Shown piece by piece: positions 1-7,265 of a stretch of DNA of 40,572 nucleotides. The notes beneath the pieces are model-generated. The model made no database searches. It worked only from the letters and a program-made list of their open reading frames with translations, and was not told the DNA's origin. The stretch comes from Saprospiraceae bacterium (GTDB lineage: Bacteria > Bacteroidota > Bacteroidia > Chitinophagales > Saprospiraceae): the NCBI GenBank assembly GCA_022841745.1, contig JALHQW010000067.1, positions 1 to 40,572 of the forward strand. Direction: 5' to 3'. A program made the position numbers and the translations under genes. Numbering within the stretch: position 1 is the stretch's first letter; every line of letters starts with the position of its first letter.

Positions 1-2
1 GC

Positions 3-113
3 TACTGCATCATCCGGTCTATCATTGATACAGCTATCAAGAATGGGCAATCAGTATTTAACGTACTGACAGCTATGGCAATGATGCCTAACCCAGAGAA
101 GGCGGCTGTATAG
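3..113 (+). CDS. C-terminal end of a truncated gene, possibly a transposase
   Basis: An open frame enters from the left edge and stops at TAG 111-113, giving 36 residues that end MPNPEKAAV. The segment RSIIDTAIKNGQSVFNVL has the spacing of the basic helix found near the C-terminus of some IS66-like transposases (RSyIsTarKnGxxVFexL). That resemblance is by eye only; I cannot see any catalytic domain. If it is a transposase, the insertion sequence would extend upstream of the window. It could equally be the end of an unrelated protein. The frame has no internal stops and the next gene starts 35 bp downstream on the same strand. Confidence 0.4.
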   Translation, partial: YCIIRSIIDTAIKNGQSVFNVLTAMAMMPNPEKAAV

Positions 114-121
114 TTACGATT

Positions 122-129
122 TATCTTTT
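122..129 (+). promoter_or_regulatory. Candidate -7 promoter element (TATCTTTT)
   Basis: TATCTTTT matches seven of eight positions of the Bacteroidota -7 element TAnnTTTG and lies 19 bp before the ATG at 149. No convincing -33 TTTG is visible at the expected distance, so this is a weak call that rests on similarity to the exact TATCTTTG copies elsewhere in the window. Confidence 0.3.
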
Positions 130-148
130 AACCATTAAAAATTTAAAC

Positions 149-724
149 ATGCTCCGTAAAATCTTATTTGCACTGCCACTCATGGCCCTACAACTCTCCG
201 GGCTTCATGCTCAAACCGAAAAAGGGACATTTATCGTCGGCCTAAACGCAAGTCCAAAAATCCTCAATCATATGGACAAGGACAACAACCGGATGGAGTT
301 TCACTGGGAGTTGCAAGGTGGTAACTTCGTGAAAAAAAAATGGCTACTTGGAGGCGAACTCAGCTACACCCGATTTCGGAGCAAAAGCGAAGGAGTAATC
401 AACCATGAATCCGACACTTATCGTTTCGGCGCTTTTACAAAAAAGTATTTTGACATCGGAAAAACTAAATGGAAGCCATTTGTCGGTTTAAGTGGTGGCT
501 ATGCCTATAAATCTAAAAATGAAGACAACCCAATATATGGTGAAAATGATTTTAAAAAAGGTGGGCTCTATGCGAATGCGGAAATTGGCGTAGCCTATTT
601 CATTAAAAACCGAACCAGCCTGCATATATCCAATTATATGCTTTATGACTTTATGGGAGATAAAAGCAATGTTTCAATCGCATTGCTAAAATTCGGGATA
701 ACCCATAAATTCGCACAAAAATAG
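149..724 (+). CDS. Small outer-membrane beta-barrel (porin-family) protein
   Basis: 191 residues. A Sec signal peptide covers residues 1-21 (charged MLRK, hydrophobic core, cleavage after LHA before QTEKG). The mature part alternates polar and aromatic/hydrophobic residues in short strands (for example RMEFHWELQGG, KWLLGGELSYTRF, YRFGAFTKKYFD, ISNYMLYDFM) and ends in LLKFGITHKFAQK, with aromatic residues near the C-terminus as in outer-membrane beta-barrels. The size and pattern fit the OMP_b-brl class of 8-stranded barrels common in Bacteroidota, which usually have unknown functions. It appears monocistronic: it converges on the minus-strand aldo/keto reductase gene with only 2 bp between the stop codons, and no terminator hairpin is obvious there. 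Confidence 0.75.
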   Translation: MLRKILFALPLMALQLSGLHAQTEKGTFIVGLNASPKILNHMDKDNNRMEFHWELQGGNFVKKKWLLGGELSYTRFRSKSEGVINHESDTYRFGAFTKKYFDIGKTKWKPFVGLSGGYAYKSKNEDNPIYGENDFKKGGLYANAEIGVAYFIKNRTSLHISNYMLYDFMGDKSNVSIALLKFGITHKFAQK

Positions 725-726
725 CA

Positions 727-1698
727 TTATTGACTCCACTGTGTCGGCTCCCTATCCCACCGGTGCTTTTTCAGTTCAAACAAGGTATCGTATTTCAGCC
801 CAATCCCATCGCTGCAACCGATATTGGATTCCACATTGCGTACCTTCCGCATACCCGGTATCGTCGTCGCCACATCGTGGTTGCTCAGGATGAAACGGAT
901 GGCCATTTCCGCCATCGTCATGCGGGGCGGCACGTAGGAGCGAAGCGCCTCGGCCCTGTCCACGGCGGGATGCAGGTTTTCCGGCACGAAGTAGGTAGCC
1001 CTCCAATCGTCGGGTGGAAAGGTCATGTCCTTGGTCATGTTCCCGGTCAGGGTGCCCTCATCGAAGGGCACACGGGCAATGACGCCCACGTTCAGTTCCC
1101 GGCAAAGGGGGAAGAGTTTATCCTCTGGGTTCTGGTCGAAGATATTATAGATGACCTGCACCGTGTCAATCAGCCCAGTGCGCAGGGTTTCGAGGCTGTT
1201 ATCCGGCTCCCAACGGTTGATGCTGATGCCCCAGTGCGCTACCTTGCCTGCTTTTGTTACCTTCGAAATGGCCGCCTTCCACTCATCCCGCTCGTGCCAC
1301 GAATCGTTCCAGACGTGGAACTGCATCAGGTCAATTTGTTCGACGCCAAGGTTTTGAAGGCTGCGGTTGACATACTCCTCGATATAATCAGAGGGGAAAA
1401 CCTCCTCTACCGTGAAGGCTGGGCGGCTCGGCCAGACCCGATTTTTCGGTGGAATTTTCGTGGCTATATAAAGTCGCTTGTCAGCGTGTTTGCGGAGCAA
1501 ATCGCCTGCAATTCGCTCGCTAATGCCATCGGCATAAGCCCAAGCGGTGTCGAAGAAATTGCAGCCAAGTTCCACCGAGCGGTCCAGTGCCCGCTGTACT
1601 TCAGCTGCGTCAGTGTCCTTCCAACTGGCAAGGCCCCACATGCCGTAGCCGATTTCCGAGATTTGGTAGCCTGTGCGGCCAAGGGTGCGGTATTTCAT
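727..1698 (-). CDS. Aldo/keto reductase
   Basis: 323 residues, a full-length (beta/alpha)8 NAD(P)H-dependent oxidoreductase of the YajO/Tas/YhdN-like branch. The family catalytic tetrad is visible: Asp50 and Tyr55 in FFDTAWAYADG, Lys81 in ATKIPPK and His128 in LMQFHVW. The N-terminus MKYRTLGRTGYQISEIGYGMWG is the classic opening of the family, and the cofactor-phosphate loop lies near the C-terminus (TTIPGMRKVRNVESNI). Substrate cannot be predicted. The upstream gene on the same strand is an AraC-type regulator 286 bp away, so co-regulation is plausible but not shown. A tandem-repeat hairpin sits directly in front of the start codon. Confidence 0.93.
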   Translation of the reverse strand: MKYRTLGRTGYQISEIGYGMWGLASWKDTDAAEVQRALDRSVELGCNFFDTAWAYADGISERIAGDLLRKHADKRLYIATKIPPKNRVWPSRPAFTVEEVFPSDYIEEYVNRSLQNLGVEQIDLMQFHVWNDSWHERDEWKAAISKVTKAGKVAHWGISINRWEPDNSLETLRTGLIDTVQVIYNIFDQNPEDKLFPLCRELNVGVIARVPFDEGTLTGNMTKDMTFPPDDWRATYFVPENLHPAVDRAEALRSYVPPRMTMAEMAIRFILSNHDVATTIPGMRKVRNVESNIGCSDGIGLKYDTLFELKKHRWDREPTQWSQ

Positions 1699-1700
1699 TT

Positions 1701-1778
1701 TTAAGGATTGAAGGATTGAGGGATTGAAGGATTGAAGGATTAAGGCTCCACTTCAATCCTTCAATCCTTCAATCCTTA
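1701..1778. repeat. Inverted pair of octamer tandem repeats (AAGGATTG)n
   Basis: The left arm (1701-1745) is about five consecutive copies of an 8-bp unit AAGGATTG, with variants AGGGATTG and AAGGATTA. The right arm (1751-1778) is the reverse complement, just over three copies of CAATCCTT. The arms are separated by only a few bases, so a long stem with register freedom can form. It begins 3 bp upstream of the aldo/keto reductase start codon, so it would lie in that gene's 5' leader or in an intercistronic spacer after the AraC gene. The same right-arm sequence occurs alone at 8744-8773. Confidence 0.85.
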
Positions 1779-1861
1779 TATTAGAAAGAATATCTGCCGC
1801 AAAAATGGAAAGATTTCGGAACTGCAACAATTTATCCTTGGCTAATGGATCTGCTCATCAG

Positions 1862-1896
1862 AAGTCAGGCGGTGACTTGAAGTCACCGCCTGACTT
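1862..1896. repeat. Perfect 17-bp palindrome, REP-like (copy 1)
   Basis: Two perfect 17-bp arms (1862-1878 and 1880-1896) are separated by a single G; in practice a stem of about 15 bp with a small CTTGAAG-type loop. The core is GGCGGTGACTT/AAGTCACCGCC. A related palindrome at 27997-28031 differs at several positions but keeps pairing. It lies in the gap between the AraC gene and the aldo/keto reductase and has no poly-T tail on either strand, so a simple intrinsic terminator is not the obvious reading. Confidence 0.85.
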
Positions 1897-1907
1897 GGGC
1901 AGCTTTC

Positions 1908-1944
1908 AAACTTAATCGCAAAATACAAAAACTTAACGCAAAAT
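1908..1944. promoter_or_regulatory. Direct repeat with about 21-bp phasing, candidate AraC-type operator
   Basis: AAACTTAATCGCAAAAT (1908-1924) is repeated as AAACTTAACGCAAAAT (1929-1944); the CTTAA cores are 21 bp apart and the CGCAAAAT cores 20 bp apart. AraC-family proteins typically bind two direct half-sites spaced by about two helical turns. The repeat lies just downstream of the AraC gene and upstream of the aldo/keto reductase gene. Binding is inference only. Confidence 0.35.
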
Positions 1945-1984
1945 GACAAATGGATCGGGTCAATTCAGCATTCATGTCTCGAAT

Positions 1985-2827
1985 TCAATAATTTTCGGAA
2001 ACCCTGGTTTCAAAGGTTTGCTTGAGTACCTCCAACAATCGGTTATCCTGCTTGAAAAACTGTTTGGGGGTCATTCCAGTAAAAGCCCTGAAATTATGTA
2101 CCAAATGAGCTTGGTCAAAAAAGCCACTGTTGTAGCCCAATTCCGTCAAGGATGGGGATGGCTTTTGACCCTGCAAATAAACCAAACTATTGAACCTCAA
2201 TATATTGGCCAAAATCTTTGGACTTAGCCCAACGGCTTCCTGAAATCGTTTTTCAAGGGAGCTTTTGCTGACGCAAAGTTGTTCGAGCAGGCTTGAGATG
2301 CGGATATTGCCTTCATTCCTGACGATGATTTGCATGGCATTTTTGACAAGTTCGTCAGGTGGTGCGGCATCTTTAAGTCGCTCCAGTAGGAAGGCTTCAA
2401 GGCACCTTATGCGTTCTTGAAAATCCGCAGCCTCCCACAGTCGCTCCCCAAGTCCCATTATGTACTCGTTCAATTCAAGTCCATGTATTATAAATGGGGG
2501 TGAAAGATCCGACATAGATACCCGAAAGAATGGCGCCATTCCATACGGTTTGAACCTTGCGCCCATGACCCTGATTGGTGCGGCTTGGGAGATGAGCACA
2601 CTTTCCCTTCCTTGGTGAGGTAAGGTGCAGCGTCCATATCGCTTAGTTTCGGTAGGATTGCTGCATATTGCCCTTGTGTATTCGGGCCCAAAATTGAAAA
2701 CGAGCGAGGCAGAACCATCCGGCAAGAACAGTTCCTTTTCCAAAGTATGGTCAGTGCTAAGTATCCAATAGCATTCAAAATAATCCCTGAGTGCAACACA
2801 GGGAATTACCTCTTCATAAAATATCAT
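1985..2827 (-). CDS. AraC-family transcriptional regulator with N-terminal DUF6597 domain
   Basis: 280 residues. The N-terminal half (about 1-155) carries hallmarks of the DUF6597 effector domain: YFECYWIL, LPDGSASLVFNFGP and GARFKPYGMAPFF. The C-terminal half is an AraC/XylS DNA-binding domain with two helix-turn-helix motifs: ISSLLEQLCVSKSSLEKRFQ and the family signature around GYNSGFFDQAHLVHNFRAFTGMTPKQF. It probably responds to a small molecule or redox signal, but the effector is unknown. Its nearest downstream gene on the same strand is the aldo/keto reductase, the most likely target along with itself. The start at 2827 gives a normal family N-terminus. Confidence 0.9.
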   Translation of the reverse strand: MIFYEEVIPCVALRDYFECYWILSTDHTLEKELFLPDGSASLVFNFGPEYTRAICSNPTETKRYGRCTLPHQGRESVLISQAAPIRVMGARFKPYGMAPFFRVSMSDLSPPFIIHGLELNEYIMGLGERLWEAADFQERIRCLEAFLLERLKDAAPPDELVKNAMQIIVRNEGNIRISSLLEQLCVSKSSLEKRFQEAVGLSPKILANILRFNSLVYLQGQKPSPSLTELGYNSGFFDQAHLVHNFRAFTGMTPKQFFKQDNRLLEVLKQTFETRVSENY

Positions 2828-3417
2828 AACAGTCGGGATTTCCAGGAATCCCTCGGCTCGAACGGTGCAGAGATAGGGCTAATGGACAATAAGAAATTGT
2901 AAAAAAGACGAAAGTTCAATAATTAATGCCAATTTGTCGCATAATTCGCAAACCAAGGCCCCAAAAATTTCAGCCTCCACCATTAAACAGCAAGGCTTCT
3001 AAAAATTTCCTCTTTTTTACAATTTTCGGCAACCCAACAGCACAACCTTTGCCTCGTTGCTTGGAAAGTCCTGCAACATTGGCATGCCTTAAAGGGCATG
3101 CAGGAATAAAAAGATTTTTTTTTATACTAATTCATTTTTTAGTTGTCGCGGGTAACTGCGGCAACCCTTAGCACCTCAGCCACGTTCGGAGGATACCGAG
3201 CGCTACTAAGCCGAGCGAAATTGAAAAAAAATTACCTGCCTTGTGAGCAGCCTTTTGAAACAAGCAATGTCTGTGTATAAAGAAATCACTTTTAGTTTGG
3301 GCTTATCCCAACCAAAATGGACGGCAAATGACCGTCTATGTTTTTAGGAAATTCACCGACTGTCATCCTTCAACCCATTTGGGAAAAGGAAACTAAAACT
3401 TAGCGATGCTGGTGTTG

Positions 3418-3444
3418 GCATAGCATAGAATGTATATGCTATGC
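3418..3444. promoter_or_regulatory. Perfect 10-bp hairpin in the susC upstream region
   Basis: GCATAGCATA (3418-3427) pairs perfectly with TATGCTATGC (3435-3444) across a 7-nt loop GAATGTA. It is A/T-rich with no T-run, so it is more likely a protein-binding palindrome or an RNA leader element than a terminator. It lies 363 bp before the SusC-like start. Confidence 0.5.
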
Positions 3445-3672
3445 TGGATTTAACTATTAAATGAATCACTCGGCTTGACATAAAAATCACCAGCGCTTTT
3501 TAAGTTTTCAACCATATGCCGAAGATGGGTTACCTGTCGGGGATTCCAATTTTTGCTATTAAGGAACGTGCTTTCCAACGATTGGTCGTTGGCATTGCCA
3601 TACTGGCTTATGGTCAAACTGTTGGAATGCACGTTCCATTCTCCGCCTTTTTTCTTTCAACCAAGCCTATAT

Positions 3673-3688
3673 TGACCTAAAAAGGTCA
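3673..3688. promoter_or_regulatory. Palindrome TGACCT-N4-AGGTCA upstream of susC
   Basis: A perfect 6-bp inverted repeat spaced by AAAA, with an additional half-site AAAGGTCA about 20 bp downstream (near 3702-3709). It lies 118 bp before the SusC-like start codon. Such symmetric half-sites plus a phased third copy are typical of a dimeric regulator site. No regulator gene is adjacent, so the binding protein is unknown. Confidence 0.4.
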
Positions 3689-3806
3689 TATAACAACATT
3701 CAAAGGTCATTCTCATGCCAACGGCATTGGTATTGGGCGGCTATGCCGTAACCAAATGCCAAGGCCGTTTAATGGCATATTTTCTTACTAATTCAAATTT
3801 TGACGT

Positions 3807-6800
3807 ATGAAAAAAACGCTTCTAATGCTATTGATGGCGATTGGTTGCATCGCTTTGGTGCAGGCGCAACGAACCATCAAGGGCAATGTCACAGACAGTG
3901 GAGGTGAACCGCTGATTGGAGCCAGTGTATTGCTCAAAGGCACAGCAACTGGAACCGTAACCGATGTGGACGGAAGTTTTGAGCTGAGTGTTCCTTCTGG
4001 TGAAGGCAATACGCTCGAAATCAGTTTCACTGGATACACAACACAGGAAATCCCCATTGGGGTCTCTAATTCCTTGACCGTGGCACTCGAAGAGTCCTCT
4101 CAATTGCTGAGCGAGGTCATGGTGACCGCCTTGGGCTTTGAGACCAAGCGCTCAAAAGTCGGGGTTGCTTCGTCAACGGTGGATGGCGGGGCACTGAGTC
4201 GTTCTGGCGAGGTGGGCCTTTTGAACAGCCTTGCAGGGAAGTCAGCGGGGCTGCAGGTAATCTCTTCGAGTGGTGAACCAGGGGCTGGTGCCAGTATCCG
4301 CATCCGGGGTGCTACGAGCATAACCGGCAGCGTGCAACCGCTCATCGTGGTGGATGGCGTTCCTATTTACAATGACAGCTATTATGGCCAAGGATTCGGC
4401 GGGGAAGTAACCACTAGTGGTGGCAGCCTCGGTTCTGGTGGTGGCGTCACCCAACAGAGCCGCCTGAACGACCTCAACCCAGAGGACATCGAGAGCGTGG
4501 AGGTGCTTCGGGGCGCATCCGCTGCTGCCGTATGGGGTTCGAGGGCAGCGAACGGCGTACTCGTTATTAAGACCAAAAAAGGAAAATACAAGGCTTCTAA
4601 AGATTGGACAGTTTCCGTCAATTCGTCCGTGGCGTTTGACGAACTTAACCGGGAAGTACCGCTCCAGAAAAAATATGGCAGCGGCCGTGGCCAGATTTAT
4701 CGGTTTAACCCACCCGGTGGCCAAAGCTGGGGTGACAAATTAGCCGACAGGCCCGGTGGCGAAGACGATTTCATCACAGAAGGTGAGCCTGGGTATTTGG
4801 GCAAATTCGTTTCCGACCAGTCGGGCAATACTTATTATGCCATTGCCGATGGCAATGCAGACAACGTGCATGGCGGGAAAAATTCACAAACGGTCAATGA
4901 TGTGTACGATTACCTTTTCCAGACAGGTCAAACTTGGTCGCACTCACTTGGCGTGAGCCGAGCAACGCAGACTGGCAACGTTTACTTCAGTATCGCCCAG
5001 CTCAACCAGGATGGCATCATTGCAAGTGGCAGCAGCTACGACCGCACGACGGCCCGCCTGAACGCAAGCCAACGCTTTGGGAAAATAACCGTGGAAGGCA
5101 ATGCAGGCTATACTTATTCCATTGCTGAGCGTGCCCAGATGGGCAGCAACCTGAACGGCCTCTTCCTTGGTGGCCTGCGTGAACCGATTGACTTCAATTC
5201 CCGTGACTTCGAAGGCACCTATACGAATGCAGAAGGGAAGTCGTTTCCTGGCAGGCATAGGGCGTACCGCAACCCCCTCGGCGCTAATGCCAACTCAATT
5301 TACAATAATCCTGTGTACACCATTGAGCGGGTCGCCAGCGACAATATCGTAAACAGGTTCATAGGCAAAGGTGAGATTCGGTATGAGCCGCTATCCTGGT
5401 TGAACTTTACCGCTCGTACCGGGCTGGATACTTACACCGACGAGCGTTCAGATTTTTTCCCATTCTATTCAGCTGGGGAGAACAATGGTGGCCGCTTCAC
5501 CAAAGAAACCATCACCCGCAAGCAGGTCAACTTCGACCTTATCGGACGGGCATTTTTCAACCTGACGAGCGACATCAAACTCAATGCCCTGCTTGGTATG
5601 GGCATGAACGAAAGCAGGCTCGATGACCACGGTGCCACTTCACGGTCTTTCGTGAACCCGTTCTCGCCACCACAATTGCCCAATGGGCTGGTAGTGCCCT
5701 TTAACCAGTTTGCGAAGGAGCGCAGCTCTGGCATCTATTCTACTTTGGGCTTTGAACTGTATGACCAGGTATTTGTCAACTTGAGCGCAAGGCAGGACTA
5801 CCTCAGCACTTTGCCAGAAGGTAAGAACGACGTGTTTTACCCGGCAGCCGACGTGTCCTGGCAGTTCAGCAAGTTGATTCGGGACAAAGCGACCTTCTCT
5901 TCTGGTAGGGTTCGCTTTGGTTACGGCCAAGTAGGCCGTGGGCCAGCACCCTACCTTACCTCACAGGTTTTCTTCCAGCCAACTTCTGCCAATATCGGTT
6001 GGGCTGAAGGCTGGGGTGCAGGCGTGGACGTGTCGGCCTACGGAGGCGGCTTTGCTTTGAACACGACGGCTGCCAATCCGAATCTCAAGCCTGAAATCAA
6101 AACAGAAATGGAGGCAGGGCTTGACCTTGGTTTCCTCAATGACCGAATCAGCTTTGCAACAACCGTTTACAAAAACAACACAAAAGACCTCATTATTCAG
6201 GTGAACACGCCGCAGTCCTCAGGTTTTGTTACGCAGATTACAAACGCTGCTGAAATTGAAAACAAGGGTTTTGAGCTTGAGTGGAACTTCGTACCCGTCC
6301 GGGTAAAAGATTTCGAATGGAACATTTTTGGAAATTTCAGCCTTAACCGCAACAAAGTGATAGACATGGCGGGCACCAACAATATCCTGCTATCTGGCTT
6401 CGCAGGTACTTCCTCCAATGCAGTAGTGGGTGAGCAGTTGGGCGTTATCTTCGGTTCCGCTTGGGAACGGGATGCAAACAACAATATCGTGCTGGATGAA
6501 AATGGCTTCCCAGTACAATCAAACACCTTTAAAGTTTTGGGAGACCCTAATCCTGACTATCGCCTTGGGGCTGGAACGGGCCTGAACTACAAAGGCCTGA
6601 GACTCAATGTATTGTTCGATGTAAGCAAAGGTGGCGAGTATTGGAATGGCACTCGTGGTGCACTTGCATTCTTTGGCAGGGCCAAATACACCGACGTCGA
6701 GACAACCCTTAGTCAGCAGCAGGCCGAGGGTCTGCTCATTTACGATGGCCGCACCGTTGCCGATGCATACCCTCACCTGAAGAACGACGATGGCTCCTAC

Positions 6801-7163
6801 AATGTGCGAGGCGAAATCAAGGACTTTGGTGCTGGAAACGTTTTTATCGAGGAAAACTTCTACCGGATTGGAACAGGCAGCGGCTTTACTGGCCCGGCCG
6901 AGCAGTTCATGGAGGACGCCTCATGGGTACGCCTGCGTGAATTGACCCTGTCCTACACCCTTGGCAAAAACTTGCTGAAGATGAACTGGCTTGAAAATGC
7001 TACGCTCACTTTCACGGGCCGCAACCTCTTCCTCTGGACGGACTACCAAGGCAATGACCCAGACACAAACCTGACTGGCTCTGGCTTGAACGGTATCGGT
7101 TTGGACTATTTCCAGAACCCTTCCGCAAGGACGTATAAATTGGCGCTGAGTCTGACTTTTTGA
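3807..7163 (+). CDS. SusC/RagA-family TonB-linked outer-membrane transporter
   Basis: 1118 residues, normal length for SusC. Signal peptide 1-21 (MKKTLLMLLMAIGCIALVQA). A carboxypeptidase-regulatory-like domain covers about 22-105 (IKGNVTDSGGEPLIGASVLLKG, then TVTDVDGSFELSVPSG), followed by the TonB plug with IRIRGATSITGSVQPLIVVDG and the SusC signature VEVLRGASAAAVWGSRAANG at about 230-250. The rest is a TonB-dependent beta-barrel with TonB_dep_Rec features such as GRNLFLWTDYQG near the C-terminus and a terminal LALSLTF. It imports a bulky substrate across the outer membrane with the SusD-like lipoprotein encoded 102 bp downstream. No glycoside hydrolase or peptidase lies in the operon, so the substrate (glycan or peptide) cannot be assigned. 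Confidence 0.96.
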   Translation: MKKTLLMLLMAIGCIALVQAQRTIKGNVTDSGGEPLIGASVLLKGTATGTVTDVDGSFELSVPSGEGNTLEISFTGYTTQEIPIGVSNSLTVALEESSQLLSEVMVTALGFETKRSKVGVASSTVDGGALSRSGEVGLLNSLAGKSAGLQVISSSGEPGAGASIRIRGATSITGSVQPLIVVDGVPIYNDSYYGQGFGGEVTTSGGSLGSGGGVTQQSRLNDLNPEDIESVEVLRGASAAAVWGSRAANGVLVIKTKKGKYKASKDWTVSVNSSVAFDELNREVPLQKKYGSGRGQIYRFNPPGGQSWGDKLADRPGGEDDFITEGEPGYLGKFVSDQSGNTYYAIADGNADNVHGGKNSQTVNDVYDYLFQTGQTWSHSLGVSRATQTGNVYFSIAQLNQDGIIASGSSYDRTTARLNASQRFGKITVEGNAGYTYSIAERAQMGSNLNGLFLGGLREPIDFNSRDFEGTYTNAEGKSFPGRHRAYRNPLGANANSIYNNPVYTIERVASDNIVNRFIGKGEIRYEPLSWLNFTARTGLDTYTDERSDFFPFYSAGENNGGRFTKETITRKQVNFDLIGRAFFNLTSDIKLNALLGMGMNESRLDDHGATSRSFVNPFSPPQLPNGLVVPFNQFAKERSSGIYSTLGFELYDQVFVNLSARQDYLSTLPEGKNDVFYPAADVSWQFSKLIRDKATFSSGRVRFGYGQVGRGPAPYLTSQVFFQPTSANIGWAEGWGAGVDVSAYGGGFALNTTAANPNLKPEIKTEMEAGLDLGFLNDRISFATTVYKNNTKDLIIQVNTPQSSGFVTQITNAAEIENKGFELEWNFVPVRVKDFEWNIFGNFSLNRNKVIDMAGTNNILLSGFAGTSSNAVVGEQLGVIFGSAWERDANNNIVLDENGFPVQSNTFKVLGDPNPDYRLGAGTGLNYKGLRLNVLFDVSKGGEYWNGTRGALAFFGRAKYTDVETTLSQQQAEGLLIYDGRTVADAYPHLKNDDGSYNVRGEIKDFGAGNVFIEENFYRIGTGSGFTGPAEQFMEDASWVRLRELTLSYTLGKNLLKMNWLENATLTFTGRNLFLWTDYQGNDPDTNLTGSGLNGIGLDYFQNPSARTYKLALSLTF

Positions 7164-7166
7164 TGG

Positions 7167-7193
7167 GTGAATCGTGATTCGTGATTCGTGATT
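7167..7193. repeat. Heptamer tandem repeat (CGTGATT)n between susC and susD
   Basis: GTGAATCGTGATTCGTGATT followed by CGTGATT gives about 3.5 copies of a 7-bp unit starting just 3 bp after the susC stop codon. GAATC and GATTC inside the repeat can form small stems. There is no second inverted arm. In a polycistronic message it could influence the SusC:SusD ratio. Confidence 0.7.
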
Positions 7194-7265
7194 TGGGTTT
7201 GAGGCAGGGTGACGAAAGCACTCTCCTTGGAAACATTTCAATTTTACAAAATTCATTAAGCAATT

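Larger units (their letters stand above)
2828..3806. other. 979-bp gene-free region with several hairpins upstream of susC
   Basis: No convincing gene. Two short open frames (2926-3171 plus, 3450-3632 minus) have no recognisable protein character. The region holds several inverted repeats: GCATGCC/GGCATGC at 3082-3101 followed by an A-rich run and a run of T, GTTGTCGCGG against CTGCGGCAAC near 3140-3165, TTGGG/CCCAA near 3297-3311, GACGG/CCGTC at 3320-3336 followed by a T-rich tract, a perfect 10-bp stem at 3418-3444, and TGACCT/AGGTCA at 3673-3688. It probably contains the leader and control region of the susC-like gene and may include remnants of lost genes. Confidence 0.6.

Noticed and set aside
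730-1704. A 324-residue open frame on the plus strand opposite the aldo/keto reductase
   Set aside because: It is the complement of a clearly recognisable enzyme gene and has no protein-like signatures.
1701-1778. Octamer repeats considered as a CRISPR array
   Set aside because: Units are 8 bp with no spacers and no cas genes.
1943-2227. 94-residue plus-strand open frame overlapping the end of the AraC gene
   Set aside because: Shadow of the AraC helix-turn-helix coding region.
2926-3171. 81-residue plus-strand open frame in the gap upstream of susC
   Set aside because: Low-complexity start, overlaps a hairpin and poly-T stretch, no recognisable features.
3450-3632. 60-residue minus-strand open frame in the same gap
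   Set aside because: Too short and without family resemblance; may be a relic but cannot be supported.
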